From NCBI GenBank assembly GCA_946699065.1, contig CAMPDV010000016.1, positions 1,302,001-1,366,000 on the forward strand: 64,000 bases of DNA. Reading direction: 5' to 3'. Every line of letters starts with the position of its first letter. Position 1 is the stretch's first letter. The translations under genes were made by a program, and so were the position numbers. This document shows, piece by piece, positions 13,075-26,384 of the stretch. Source of the DNA: Loxodes magnus. Taxonomy: Eukaryota > Ciliophora > Karyorelictea > Loxodida > Loxodidae. The notes under the pieces are model-generated. The model was not told where the DNA came from, did not search any database, and saw only the letters and a list, made by a program, of their open reading frames with translations.

Positions 13075-14941
13075 CTTTTTATTTTAATTATTACTCCCTT
13101 ATTAAAACAGCATTACCATAACTTAGCAGTATTATAGCCAGATAATGCTTTTTTATATCATAAGTAAGATTCTAAATTTTTGTAGTTAAATCAAGCTTTT
13201 TAAAGGATAAGGGATAAAATAAATAATGGAAGTCTTTAAGGTAATAGGAGGTATAGCATGTAAACAATAGCATGATAACTGTTGATTATATATAGTGATT
13301 AATGAGTTTAAGCTATTACAAAATCTAGCGAAAGAGAAAATCAAAAAAGCAAAAATAAATACATCAATATAGTATTTTGTAAGCATATGGTTGCTAATAA
13401 TTTATTTAAGAAGATAGAATAATGAAAACGGTAGTGTTAGCATTAAGGTGCTTAATAGTATAAGTTTTTACATTAAAATAGATGAAAATCAACCTGTAAA
13501 GTTGTAATAATGCATATAAAAGATCTATAAAGTAATGATATACAATAAGTTGAATTTTATTGATTTAACTTATTAAAAATAAGGATACTTTATCTTGCTT
13601 CAAATACATTATTTTGTTCCATGCTGGTAATATAATTAATCTAGATAAAAAGGAAAAAGTTTAAGATGGATTTATTAATTAAATTACAAGACTTCTAATT
13701 AATAAAATATTAAACAAAACAAACATGTAAAAGCATCTAAAGAAGAAGAGTAAAAGCAAAAATAATTAGCCCTTTTTGAGCAGTTTATACTAAGAGCTTA
13801 AATGACATAAATTAAAGGATTCAACTATATATTTAAAGTAAGTTAAGGTACTCCTGCTAGCTATTAGTAATTCTATACAAAAGATAGAAATATAATATTT
13901 AGATACAAAAGGTTTATCTCTATTTTACTTCCTTGATAATATTTTATAAAAAGGTTCAATTTGAATTATCCAATTAAAATGAATTATTACAATAATATTG
14001 GAACTCAAAGTAGTAAATAAAATTATTTGCTTAGTACATTGCTTGGAATAATGAGAATTAATCTAAGAATTTAAAATACACATAAGTATTTTAAAAATGT
14101 ACCTTAGTGAATCTATTGCTGAATTAGTATATAAGAGTTAGAAAATGAAAAGTATAAAGTTAAGATATCAGTTTCTAATTACTTTAATGGAACATATTAT
14201 TATCTACTTAAATGACTATTCCGCTTCTTTCTCTGGATAGCTAAATATCTTCTAAATAATAAATAGAAACTGTTTATGTAAAAAACAGCAGATGAAGAAA
14301 TTGTAAATAATGATATCATTTTAATATAATCTAAATCTAATTAACCATATCAAGAAAAGACAGATAATTAGACTATTCTTAATATAAGCACAAAAGCTTA
14401 GGAGTTGATACATTAAGAAGATAAAGACTTAGATCAGTGAGCTACAAATTGAATTTACAATCAGACATTTTTTTTTGAGAAAAAGCAATTTCAAAAAAAC
14501 TCTTATATTACTATCCTTCTAAACACACTAAGAATTTAATTTATCAATAAAGATAAGCATAATTTATAAATTCCATCCTATTTAAATTAGATAATATTAT
14601 TCCTTCGCTAAAAGCCAACAGATCATTAAATATAGAAGCTAAAGAGTTTCTTTATAATAGGAATTATAAATAAATTCCTACCTAAATGGACTAAAATAAT
14701 ACCAACTTATAGATAACTAAAGTTTAGAAGAATCCTAACTCATATTAAAGTAAGGAAAAATATAATATAAATATACTATAGAAGCTAACTAATTAAATAG
14801 GCTAAGAAACTATATTATATGCCCTTATTAAGATACCATAGAACTCAGTAAATTAATTTATTAAGTATACTAATCCTTCTTTCTCAAGTCATTGAAGTTA
14901 AATTTTTCATAAAAGGTTTAAATTATAAAAGTTAGTGTTCT
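13075..14941. other. Gene-free spacer with one ambiguous open frame
   Basis: The + frame 13802-14440 is open, but its UGA density matches random A+T-rich DNA, so it is not called. No other feature recognised. Confidence 0.5.
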
Positions 14942-15903
14942 ATGCAAAATTAGGATTAACTTTTAAGCAAAGCTAAACTAAAAAAGTTTATTTCTGGTGG
15001 ATTAGCGGGCATTCTTGCTAAAAGCGCAATAGCGCCCTTTGATAGAGTAAAACTTTTATTCTAAGCAACTACTAGACAATTTACTTTTATGAAGGCTTAC
15101 TAAGAAGCAGTTAGAATATTAGAGAAAGAAGGTGTTAAGGCATTCTGAAAAGGAAATTCAGCTTAAATTGTTAGAATTGCTCCTTATACGGCTATTCAGT
15201 TTACAACATACGACTATGTGAAGAAGGTAACTTTATAAGTACAGAAATGGTTTATAAATAATTAGGATGATTCTGAATTCAAAGTACTCTTATATAACTT
15301 TCTGCCAGGCACTCTTGCAGGATGTTCTGGCGTAATAGTTACTTATCCATTTGAAGTAGCTAGAACTAGATTGGCTCTGTAAACTACCAAAAATGTGTAT
15401 AATGGTCTGATTCATTGCTTTGTTTCTATCTTTAAAGAAAATCCATTAATCTTCTATAGAGGAATTTCTGCTACTATAGCTGTAATTTATTATACAGGGA
15501 ATGATTCCATATGGTGGAGTTGCTTTTGGAATTTACTTCACTTTAAGAGACTAAACGCAAAAAAAGGAAGGAGGTACTAAAACATGGCACCATTTTATGT
15601 ATGGAGCTCTAGCCGGACTTTCGGGCTAATTCGGTAATAATTAATTTAGTTTCATATCCTTTTGACGTTGTCAGAAAAAGAATGCAGGCAGGGGGATTTG
15701 TAGAGAGAGTTACAGAACATAAAGCGACATTTAATAGGCCCTCGCATAAAACGATGCAAGTTATTTTAGATATCTTTTATCACGAAGGATTAAAAGGGTT
15801 TTACAAAGGATTTAGTATGAATATAGTAAAGGGACCCATTGGAGCAGGCGTTATACACTCCTCTAATGAGTTTATCAATAACTTGCTGAATAAAGCAATG
15901 TAA
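14942..15903 (+). CDS. Mitochondrial solute carrier (SLC25, CoA-carrier-like)
   Basis: Three exons, introns 15482-15497 and 15634-15649. Three carrier repeats are visible with their signatures: PFDRVK after FISGGLAGILAKSAIA, YPFEVARTRL after LPGTLAGCSGVIVT, and YPFDVVRKRM after LSGQFVS. Each is followed by the typical second-helix EG/GF segment (EGVKAFWKGN, LIFYRGISATIAG, EGLKGFYKGF). It should exchange a metabolite across the inner mitochondrial membrane; the sequence resembles the CoA/adenine nucleotide branch, a weak assignment. The first repeat contains a TGA read as Trp (FWKGN). The protein reaches its family length (309 aa) at TAA 15901-15903, the end drawn here. Under a strict UGA-only stop code it would run 51 more codons to TGA 16054-16056. 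Confidence 0.9.
15482..15497 (+). other. Intron 1 of carrier, 16 nt
   Basis: GTAATT...ACAG; removal gives ISATIAGMIPYGGVAFGIY, the expected helix. Confidence 0.9.
15634..15649 (+). other. Intron 2 of carrier, 16 nt
   Basis: GTAATA...TTAG; removal joins LSGQF to VSYPFDVVRKRM, the third carrier signature. Confidence 0.9.
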
Positions 15904-17514
15904 TTCAAATATTTAAATTTTATTAATGCACTACCTTTATATGCTATCTCTCAAATCTAATCATTTTTAGACGTTTAAATAGGTTACTTACCATCTTAAT
16001 TTAAATAGGAAAAAGAACTTCCTTTGAATTATAGCAAAGAGAGCTTATTATTCTGAAGACTTTAGAAGTTAATTTACTTAGCTAATAATAATTTTTGATA
16101 AAGAACTCTGTAATGGAATGACAGTGGAATGATATTCAATTAATCGTTCTATAATCCTTCTATTTTTACTATGGCTGATAAAAGAGAAGTATTAAACTAC
16201 TTAAGGTAAATTCATATTTATAAGTGCATTTTAAAGAATAAATGGAGTAAAGTTTCCTTTTTTTATAATTTGAAAATAAAATAATAGGCTAATAGAAACT
16301 AGTATATGAAATGGAAATTATATGAGTATTATAAGACAATTAAATTCTAAGATTGATATACAAGTTAAGACATATCAATATTAGAATGATATCCAAATAT
16401 ACCTTATGACAAAGCAATAATTGCATAAATAAATATACTTTAGAGTAATTTATATAGAAATAAGATATTAAAGCAGAAAGGCTAATATAGGTAAAAATAA
16501 TGGCTTAAGTGAAGTAATTACGAGTACATAAAGTTACTGAACTAATAAATAATCAAATAATTATTGAAATAGTAAAGTTATTTATTTGCAGTTAAGATAT
16601 AAATATTCAAAATGAAGTCAAAATTTTAATTTCAAATAAAAAGTTAAAGTTAATTACTTGATATTCGTAGGTTAAATTATTAAAAGGCATATTAGTACTT
16701 ATATTAATGAATTAGCAGAAGAGTTTTAAAGACATATCATATTAGAAAAACTAGAATATTTAAATACTTAATAAAAGCAGGATATTAAAAGAAATTATAA
16801 AGAAATAGTTGAAAAATAACTATAATAATATTAGAGTGTCCATGAATCTCCACTATCTATACTCTTAATATAAGCTAGCCATCTAACTTAAACTTGTCTT
16901 CATCTCTTTCATCTTAACTTATATTTCTCTTCCTTGTATTACGAAAGATTTTAGTTTGTTCAGCTTAAACCTTTTTCAATAAGATATTTTATATAAGCAA
17001 ATTCTATTTTATCACTAGTAGTCTAAAAAAGTATCTTTATAATTTAAAAATGCATTGGTAATCAATAAGACTATCAAATTCCCAAATCTAATAAACAATT
17101 TGCATCAATTTAAAGAGCAAATGATAGTTACATAGCATCAAACTTACCAAAATAACTATAAGAGTATTATTTAATCAAAATAAAGAAGAAAGATTCTAAC
17201 TAGAATTCTATTTAATATTAATAAATATAAGCATTCTATTATATTTCTGTGTGTACACTTCATTTTAAAACTAAGGGGTGAAAATTAACTTTAATTGTAA
17301 TTTTATCTCCAGGGTTTGATATTATGATTTAGTCTATGAGATACTCAAAAGTTTTAGTAAAGGATTTGGTTTTTGGTTTCAAAGAGATAAGAATGGTAAA
17401 GTTGTAATAATATAGAGAAGAGAAATGTTAGATAAAGTGGTATTAGTGAAACAAGGCATTAATTGATAGTTGAAATTAAATATTAAAGAGATAGGATAAA
17501 AGTATCATAAACGT
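15904..17514. other. Spacer between convergent genes
   Basis: The first 150 nt are either the 3' end of the carrier gene (to TGA 16056) or its untranslated region. The rest is A+T-rich with no supported gene. Confidence 0.5.
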
Positions 17515-18729
17515 TCACTAGTTAATAAATTTCTAATAATTTTCAGCATTTCTCTTCAAAATACCCTCAACTGGTCCTAACATTCTTTTAAAGGAATGTC
17601 TATCTATTTTAACACATTTTAATTCAGTCTAAATTTAAGTCTTACTGTGGCTATAACATTTGCAGCTCTTGGCTCTCCTTTTAGCAAGGCTAACTCGCCA
17701 AAATAGTCTCCAGTTACATAGTTTTTAACTTTTTGTGGCTATTTTCCAGCCTATAGAACTTTTGTTGCTTCAGCAGTTCCTTCCACTATAATGAAAAAAT
17801 CATTTCCTACATCTCCTTCTTTCATCACGAACTCTCCTGGATTGAATTTACAAGAAATGAACGCATCTGTAAGTTAAATGCGTTCATATGGATCCATATC
17901 TTATAGCAAAGGAATATGCTAAACAATTTCTTCGTATTTCTATCTTCTCTTTCTAAATATAAAAGCAATACGATGTAGCATCTTTTACGATGTTATTGAA
18001 GGTAGCTCTATCTAAAGCCCACAAAACGCAATCAGTTACAGCTATAACTGTTGCAGCTCTTGGAGCATTATATAATAAGGCTAGTTCTCCAAAAACGTCT
18101 CCAGTTTCATAAACTTTCAATTTTCTTGGTTTTGGCTCTCCAGAGAATTATTTGAAGCAATCGAGAGTTCCACTGTCTACTAAGAAAACTTCACTTCCAT
18201 CTTCAGTCTGATTGATTACAGTTTTTTTAGCTTGAATGTTTCTCATTTCAAAAGCATCGATTATAACCTTTTAGTCATTTTCTTCCATGCTATTGAATAT
18301 AAAGTTTTTCTTAAGTTTCTCTTTTAGTCTATTCTTTTGCTACTCATCTTTAGGAATTACTCTTGGTACGAAGTTTTCTTTTTTATTCCATTCTCCATAG
18401 ACTTCAGCACTAATTGCCGTTCTACCTTCAATTTTACTAGAACGATTATGCGAAAGCTCCTCCTCTTCTTCATCCTCCTCCGATTCTTCTCCCTCAGATT
18501 CTTTCTAAAGCTACTTTAATTTTTGAACTTAAGATCTTAATTTTTTAAGTTCATCTTACTCAGAAGAAGAGAGTTTTCTACCTGTTTTAACTTTAAGGAA
18601 ATCAACAACGAAGCCAACAATGTCATGAGGTTTATTAGAAAGAAGTTCTTACACAATTGAAGTGCACAGAGGTTGTAAATATTAACTAGCGTACATTTAG
18701 TCTGACATACCAGTTAAAAACTAAGACAT
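17515..18729 (-). CDS. cAMP-dependent protein kinase regulatory subunit
   Basis: 392 residues after two introns (17953-17971 and 17629-17645). The N-terminus contains a dimerisation/docking helix ([21 protein letters not shown] region, residues 25-47), then a Gln/Glu/Ser acidic linker, then the pseudosubstrate-like [13 protein letters not shown]. Two cyclic-nucleotide-binding domains follow, each with a phosphate-binding cassette: [19 protein letters not shown] and [19 protein letters not shown], with the Glu and Arg that hold cAMP. It should hold and inhibit the PKA catalytic subunit until cAMP binds. The C-terminus [14 protein letters not shown] matches the family end and is followed by TAG TGA, which gives a terminal Gln then stop. 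Confidence 0.96.
17629..17645 (-). other. Intron 2 of PKA-R, 17 nt
   Basis: On the minus strand GTAAGA...TTAG; removal joins ANVIAT to [19 protein letters not shown]. Confidence 0.9.
17953..17971 (-). other. Intron 1 of PKA-R, 19 nt
   Basis: On the minus strand GTATTG...TTAG; removal joins NIVKDAT to KRRQKYEEIVQHIPLL. Confidence 0.9.
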
Positions 18730-20819
18730 TTTTATAATAATGGTTTAGTATTTGTTTATTATACCCTACACATCTCTAACTCTATCACTACTGTCACTTC
18801 ATTTCAAACTCTTATCAGCTTTCATCCTTATCACTTTATCTCTATCTAAATATTTACCTTTGTTTGTATCCTTCTAGTAGTAACTAAAAAAATAGATTTA
18901 TTAAAAAAGGTGGAATAAGTGTGAATAGAAGCAAGGAGTTAAGGGAATAAATAGTTAGTAAGCTAGCTATGCTATTAGTTTCTAATTCAATTTTTGGACT
19001 ATATAGTTATGAAATGATATGGGAGGATAGTAATTTTATAAGAGTTTTACTAAAACATGCTTGCAAAATAAATAGATGAAAACTAATATCTTTAGTAACT
19101 ATAATGAGAGGTGCTTTTATAATTAGCAGTACTATCATGCATTATTGGTTGTGCTAGGTAATAAAATCAATTTTCTATAGTATTTATAGTTGCCACTAAT
19201 TAATTATTCAAAGGAATAATTGAGGAAACTATATTAATAAAGATTAGATCCTTCGGGATTATTTTCAAATCATAAAAGATAGAAAAAATTGTCTAAATCA
19301 AGATTTCTTTACTATATTTGATCATAATAGATGACATTCATAATATGTAATATTAGACTAATAATTATTTCCAGTTTGCTTAAGAGTTACATTGCAAGGA
19401 ACTTGTTATTTCAATATATAAAATAATTTTTCTTTGCTTGCTTAATTAATCGAAACTTGAGTTCAATAGCTGATTTTCCTCATTCCTAACTTAAGAAATA
19501 GCGCTATTTATTTATATTTACTTCTGTCTCAAATGCGCAATTATAATTTAATTATAATCATCTATACAATTTCTTACTAAGAGATCATTAAATGAGATTA
19601 AGCATTTAGTCAGTTCTATTTTTCTTGATTAATCTATTTAAATAGACAAATTATGTCAAAATAATAGAATTTGGAGTTTTAATAATTTAATATAAAGTGT
19701 AATCAGTTTTACTAGTAGCTTTATAATGAACATCTACTATTATATCTCATATTTATAATGTTTATCAGAAGAGGAATAAAATTACTTTCTAAACTACTGT
19801 TATGCTGCAACTTCTATTTATCTAACTTGCTTTTCCTTTAATAATCCTATTGTCTTTATGTGCTTATTATTAAAAGGCTATAGTATAGTTAAGTAAAGTT
19901 AAACTAATTCTCCTATTAGAAACATATTCCTTTCTGCAAGTTTAAAGTTTCTTTTAATATAAACTTGATAGAATATTCAAGAAAGATTGTCTAAGCCATA
20001 TCTCTTTAACTAGATTAGAAAGTTGCCTTATTCATATGATTCCTTTATTAGAAACTTATAGAGCAGTTAATCTATATAATACCTTAATCAGCTAAAATTT
20101 TCCTTTTGCCATATAAGAAATCTATTTTCCAACTAATGAAATTTCATGTAGCTTGTATTAAAAAGTGTTCCCTATTTTAATTTAGTCAGCTTAAGTCTAA
20201 TGATTAAACTTAATAAATTTAATATTCTCACTCCATTAACACTTTAGCTTTATAGATTTAATAATAGGAACTATTAACTTATTTAATTATACTTTGTTAG
20301 GCTTATATAATTATTACATACTAGCTAAGATTATACTAATGGGTATTAAATTGGATAAGCATTTTCAAGATAATTGCTTTACTCTTTAAATAATAAGAAT
20401 AGCCTGAATTTCCCCTTATCTTAAAGCAGCCTTATAATAATCACCGGAATTTGGGTTATAAATTCTTGTAGTAAAGGATTCTAATTTTACCTTATAAGAG
20501 TACTCGTAAAATATTCTAGTTGATAGGATTTATTAAAGCATGCTAAGTTAATAACTTAACTTCTTTAAGATTAATATAGGCAATAAATATTTAAGCCATA
20601 TAAGACTTTACTATATCTGTTGATGTATTAAAAAGATACAACTATTAACTCCCTTAATAAGTCACTATATTTAACCCTAACACACTAGCTATATTATAAG
20701 CAACTAACTTAATCAAGCTTATTCATAAATAGTCAGTTAGTCATACCTAATGACTTGAAAGAGGGTTGAATTTAAGTAAATAAAGGGGATTAAACTTTCT
20801 AAGTTTGTAATTAAATAAA
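18730..20819. other. Divergent spacer
   Basis: Separates the PKA-R and SPX-EXS start codons, so it must hold both promoters. No gene, repeat or RNA recognised. Confidence 0.6.
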
Positions 20820-22925
20820 ATGAAATTTGGAAACCATTTCGATGCTTGTGTTATCTTAGAATGGAAGAATAAGTATCTGGAGTATGGAAAACTAAAGAAA
20901 ATAATTAAGAGTTTTGCAAAGCTAATTCAATAGGAAAAGGACAAGTTTCTCTAAGACTTAAAGCAAGGAATAAACTCTTTTTCTAATAATTAGGAAATAC
21001 CCAATGACTTAATCACTAGAAGATCTATTAATTTGGAATTGAAGGAATTGAGAGTGGTTGATTTGGAGATTGTTGAGACTTAAGTCAAAGAAGAAAATAA
21101 GAACTAAGTAGAAATTTATAAAAGAAAAAGCTTTACATCTTAAGAAAAATTTAGGAAAAGACTTGAGTTGAACGACGTTTAGGTATAATCGCCAGATTTT
21201 GAATTATCCACACCAATTCAAGAAAAGCATGAATTAAGCTTTATTTCAACTCACGCTCGATTAAATCTTTCGGAAAGAGAGTAGATTTTTGAAAAGTTTA
21301 TAAAAGAATTTAGGGTGCAAGTAGAGAAGGTTGATAGTTTCTATAAATGTAAACTTTCCTCTTTATAAAATGAAATCCAAACCTTAGAGGAAGAAGCAAC
21401 ATAACAGCATGATAAGTTACAGGAAGTAAGTGTTTTGGAGTGGAGATATTAAAGGCTTTATACAGATATCTATAGAAATATAAAATGACTTGTAACTTTT
21501 GCTTAAAGCAATTATCTAGCTGTTAGAAAAATTTCTAAAAAGGCCTTTAAATATTTCGGTTTAGAATACTAGGACAAGCTAAGAGAAATTTTGTCAGATA
21601 AAGAGTTTCATTAGAAAAACAGAGATAAAATATTAAAGAAGCTGAAGAAAGATCTTATTTCTAAGTATGCTTAACTACATTATCACGGTAATTAGTGAAA
21701 AGCTGAAGAGCAATTAAAGTTCGATCAAACTTAAATAAACTAGCACGATTTATAAAGAGTTTACTTTTTTTTAGGTTGTGCTTTAACTCTTGGCCTAGCA
21801 GTTATACTCTATTGGATCTTGGTGGGAGTTTAGAAGGATACATATAAACTACATTTAAATTTTCCAGCTTTTCGTGTTACTTTTATATTTTGCATGATGG
21901 TTTGGCTTTTAGGTCTTTGTCTTGAGAAATTACTGATACATGATTTAAACTGGGTAATAATGCTAGAAGTATCACAGCCATGCGTTACTAACTTCATTAA
22001 AATGTTTAAGATGGCAGGGATTCTAAGCTTGATATGGCTTGGTTTTTTTATAGGAATCCTGCTAGATACTGCTTATGGATATACGCCATAGTTTTAAAAA
22101 TGAACTACGGTTTCTTTGTTTGTCTTATTTGCTCTAATTTGAATCATGCCTTTTCGCACTTGCTAAGGCGCTTAGAGAAAAGCGGTTATTTACAACTTGA
22201 TTAATCTTTTAAGCGGAAAAATGAGATTTAAGCATTTCATTTTGGGTGATATTTTAACAAGCTTATCTAAGCCTTTTGAAGATATCTATTTAACCATCAG
22301 CATTTTTATTTAAGATAAATGAGACGAAGAAGATGAAATAGACTATTAGAAGTATATCCTAGCTAGTGCAATAATAGTTTAGATCCCTCACTGAATTAGA
22401 CTAATTTAATGTGTAAAATGCTATTGCTAGATTAAAGTTAAAAGGCAATTATTCAATGCACTCAAATATTTCTTTGGTATAGCCACTGTAATGACTTCTT
22501 ATTTGAACTCTTTACAACAAACTGGATATTTTATGAATTATATGCTGATTGGATTTTACTGCTCAGCTACTTCTTATATGATTTTATGGGATATCTTTAT
22601 GGACTGAGGATTAAGATTTAAATCAGCAAACGGATTTTTATTAAGAGACTAGATAACTTACTCTAAGAAGTTCTACTACTTCGCTATCATAGCTAATCTA
22701 TTGATGAGAACTACTTGATTGCTTACTTTACTTCCAGTTGCTTTTCTGTAGAATACGCTGATAAATAAAGATTTAATTGTTCTTTTCATTTCTGCTATTG
22801 AGATATGCAGAAGAACTATGTGGACATTAATCAGATTTGATAATGAGTAGTTATCAAATCCAGATAAATATAGAGGAATCGGAATTGTTCCTCTTATGCC
22901 TTACGAGCTGCTTTTCAACTTTTGA
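20820..22925 (+). CDS. XPR1: SPX-EXS phosphate exporter, XPR1/PHO1 type
   Basis: 701 residues, no intron. It starts with the SPX signature MKFGNHFDACVILEWKNKYL, which in this family binds inositol pyrophosphates and senses phosphate status. The SPX domain runs to about residue 310. Multiple membrane helices follow from about 315. The EXS domain (about 500-700) is recognised from HWIRLIQCVKCYCQIK, WDIFMDWGLRF, LLMRTTWLLTLLP, CRRTMWTLIRFDNEQLSNP and YRGIGIVPLMPYELLF. Several conserved EXS tryptophans, including that of MDWG (TGA 22605-22607), are encoded by TGA, which is strong evidence for Trp. Likely exports phosphate across the plasma or vacuolar membrane. The final TGA 22923 lies soon after the last EXS motif; downstream reading has no EXS similarity. 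Confidence 0.94.
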
Positions 22926-23925
22926 AATTCTTTGTTTATATCTCTTTATATTATTTAATGCCTCTTTAATGCTTACAAATTACATTTCATACTAATCACT
23001 TAAAATAGCCAATTTATATATCTTTTACATTAATAAACCCATAAAAATTCTAGTATCATTCAATTTAGTTTTAGTTTAATTATTCCCCATATATTACTAC
23101 ATTCAGATAGTTCATTTTTTATGCTTTAGATTTACCAAAATATCTTGTCTGCTTATTATTACTAGACTGACTATTACATGATGATTAATACTATTTAGAA
23201 GCTTTAAAAATACTTAAATTTAATGCCTTACTTGCATATAATAATTTAGAACTAAAAGGCTTCACCTTAATATTATTATTCTGCCTTTTAGACTTGTATT
23301 TGAGCTATTAATTTTAGCAATACCCTATTTTCTCGTTCTTTTTCCATTATATAAGTAAATTAAAATTTTAGTTTTTATAATATCTTTAAAGTATAAAACT
23401 AGCAATTTATATAATTAAGATACTCAGTTGCATTCATTCTTACAGATATTATTTTCTTATTTACTATCATCTTCAAATAGCATCCAAGTGTTTCTATACA
23501 ACCTTGGTTAATTAATATTAAGTGAAGTTAATTTAAAATGTTGGTATAGTATGAAAAGCTTAAATAATTAGCTTTATAGCCTAAATATAATACTAAGTTA
23601 AGCTTTAAGGGTTATTTGTTTTAATACTAACCTAGTATTTCATCACTCTTACATCTACATATTAAGGGCTTATACATTCTTATTTATATTCACTTCAAAT
23701 GATAATTCATATGCTGCTAGTACTAAATTATTAAGGCTTTAGTAACCCAATTAATGAAGATGATTATTTTATAAAAGATAAAGTAAAAAGAGACTAATTT
23801 TATGATAATTGATAGACAAGTAAATGTACAATAAGAAATACAATAATAAGAGTACTAAATGCTAGTCTAACAATTAACAAATAAATTAATGTTAAAAGGT
23901 AGAAGAATAACCAGAGATTTTTAGC
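22926..23925. other. Convergent spacer
   Basis: 1.0 kb of A+T-rich DNA between two gene 3' ends; nothing recognised. Confidence 0.6.
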
Positions 23926-25242
23926 TCAGTCATTATCATTCAATCCAAGCTTAGCAATTGTCTCTTTTTCTTTCAACTCTTTAAGAGAAAGCTAGTTATT
24001 TAGCGTACTTTTCCTCTTTTGCTTTTCTTAATATATGCTATTTCTTATCGCGCTACTTAGCTCAGATGAACTTTGCATTTCTACGTAGTATTCGCTTTTT
24101 TCTTTCCAGTCCTTCTGCTGTAACTCATCCTCCTTATGAAATATTATAGGTATGACACCAAATGAAATGAAGTGACTAGTGAAATAAGGAATAACATAAT
24201 GCATAATAGTAGTAGAAATGACATCATCACTTTCTATAATGAATACATGCAAAAAGCATAAAATGCTGACTATAGTGATTATACATGTCTTCTATACTAT
24301 TACTTTTCAGGGCTATTCTTAAACCTGCTATTGAAATTTTATTCCTATTACTTTATTTACTTGCATTGCTCCAAAAATAGCTCCTAGAATTCCAAAAATT
24401 ATCCCATGCTTGACTATGGTAAATCCATAACCTAAAAGAAACTATCTTGAAAAGTTATAGGATTTGTAGCAGTATTTTTATGAGGCGTGCTGGTAATTAA
24501 TCATTCATATGATGGAGTTTTCATATGATTTAGAAATGCTATACAACATCTCAGAGCATCAAACTAAAGGAATAATAAACATAATTCAGTAAATCAGAAG
24601 CACTCTATTGTTGAAGTAATCAAAGCCTGATATTTTTGTAAGCTTATCAATGGATTTATTGAAAGAGTAAAGTAAGAATTAGATTAATCAAGCAAACATT
24701 CATCCAAAAATTATCTAATGCAAAAAGCTAATTCCAAGAAATTAAAGAGCCAGAAGTAAAAATAAAGCATAACAAACTAAAAATCACATTGTTCGCTTAT
24801 TATAGTCATACATTTTTCTGGTATAAAGGATTAAAAACATAATGATAAACGATTATTAATCAGGAAATGAGAAGTCTCCTTTGCATACAAAAGCCTTTAT
24901 ATCTTGATTTATCCAGAAAGGACTTTCTTCACTAAATATGAGCTGAACATTAGTTATTAAATACATAGCCAAATAAAAAGTTATTAGCAATTTCAATGAT
25001 CGAAAAGGGTTTCAAGTATTAAAAAGTACATTAAATATGACAGAAAGTACTTCAGGTCTAGGAATCTGAGCTAGTATATAGAGCGTTCATAATAACCCTT
25101 AATTTCAATATTTTTGCATGGTAACAATAAAATACTCTTCATACCAAAACAAGTTATGCCTAAAAAAGACTTCAAGCAAAATCAAGATGAAAAATAGCAA
25201 GCAGCAGATTAGTTTTATTTCGCTCAGATTAATTCCTTACAT
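23926..25242 (-). CDS. Multi-pass PAP2-like membrane protein lacking catalytic residues
   Basis: 438 residues, one exon, at least nine hydrophobic segments. The core resembles ER glucose-6-phosphatase-like PAP2 proteins: EESPFW, then CKGDFSFPDQQ at residues 120-130, then FLGISFLHQIIFGW at 168-181. In active PAP2 enzymes these are RPxW, FPSGH and LGxHxxxDxxxG. Here the Arg is Ser, SGH is DQQ and the loop His is Ser, so hydrolysis is unlikely. The C-terminus is a charged cytosolic tail after a last helix around residues 335-375. Many Trp positions in the helices are TGA. Likely an ER membrane protein; role unknown. The domain call is moderate because similarity lies in the motif spacing. Confidence 0.75.
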
Positions 25243-25499
25243 TTTTAGTTATATTAGTTATTTTAAAAGTTCATTCTTAGTCTATTAAGTGACTAAAAAA
25301 GTTAATTTAATGAATGGAGAAATGTAATTAAAAGTCTTACTCCTTTTGCCTATTAATAATGTAAATCCTTTAATAGTCGAAATTTAAAGAAAATATATAT
25401 TTAAAATCTATTTGAAGCCTTTAGCTAAATAATATATACTTAGGAAAATTATTTTCTTCAGTTAATTGTAATTTTTTGTTTCAATAAAGCATGAATTCA

Positions 25500-26384
25500 T
25501 CATCTTCTCATCAAAATATATAAAGCTACCAAAATGGCAGCTATAACTATAGGTATTATCAGTAGTAGCCATCTATTTCCAATTTTTCTAATAGAAAAAA
25601 ATTACAATTTCTTTTTTTATCTCTGCTGGTATTTCTATCCTTTTCCAATTTCTAAAGCTCCTTCATATACTAGACTTTAAGCTTTGTCTACTATCTCTTC
25701 AGCTTAATTTAATTCTTATCCTTGATCTTTTATTATAAGTGCTGTGTCCTTAATAATTTCGTTTATCTCTTTAATATCTACTTCAATTTACCTTATTTCT
25801 AAGTCTCGTTCTTTCAAAATTTCATCTTGAATCTTTTAATCTCCAACAGATCCTTAACTATATTGGTGTGACTCAATTACTTGCTCTAATTGCTACTCTA
25901 GAGTTGTAGAGAATCTTTTACTTCCATACATATTCTTCCTCCTATCCCATTCTAAAGCTGAGGGAATTGAAATAGAAGAAGCATTCATAGCTTTAGAAAC
26001 CTTACTAGAGTTTTAGCTAGAATTAAGAATTTCCGAATGTAAATTAAGAGCATTTTTATCTAATCTTTTCATCTCACTTTCAAACTCCCTAGAAAACTTC
26101 TAGTGAATAATCTTCTTATCAGTACTAATTTTCTAGTTAGGGGGAAAAATTTTACATTCATTTAGTTCTTTCAAATCTAATTAAATTTAAATAGCTAGCT
26201 CTTTACATTCTTACAGTTGGTCATAAGTTTTAAGCTTATAGTTAATTTTTTAAAATTATCTTATTTTTTTAGTGATTTTATCAATTGTAGGCTAAAAGCT
26301 GTAATTAGTTGAAGTATTTATATTTTGCTTCTTACCTAACAAATGCTTAGCATATTCTCTTTAATTTTTGTTAAAAAATGACAT
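25500..26384 (-). CDS. Syntaxin-type Qa-SNARE
   Basis: 294 residues, one exon, 257 nt downstream of the PAP2-like gene's start on the same strand order. The N-terminal half is helical and could be a Habc-like bundle. Residues about 195-255 form the SNARE helix: RDLEIRQIEVDIKEINEI, then the zero-layer Gln in IIKDQGQEL, then AEEIVDKAQSLVYEG. A basic juxtamembrane stretch (QQRQKKKLQ) and one C-terminal membrane anchor, WLLLIIPIVIAAILVALYIL, end with MRR. It should drive vesicle fusion as the Qa component on an endosomal or plasma membrane. The start MSFFNKNQREYAKHLLGKK follows A+T-rich DNA; no alternative upstream ATG seen. Confidence 0.93.

Noticed and set aside
13802-14440. 212-codon + frame with a basic and hydrophobic middle
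   Set aside because: UGA frequency is random-like and there is no recognisable motif; kept as spacer.
17280-17460. Short + open stretch preceded by a GTAATT...CCAG intron-like segment
   Set aside because: Both the spliced and unspliced readings look possible, and it has no convincing start or homology.
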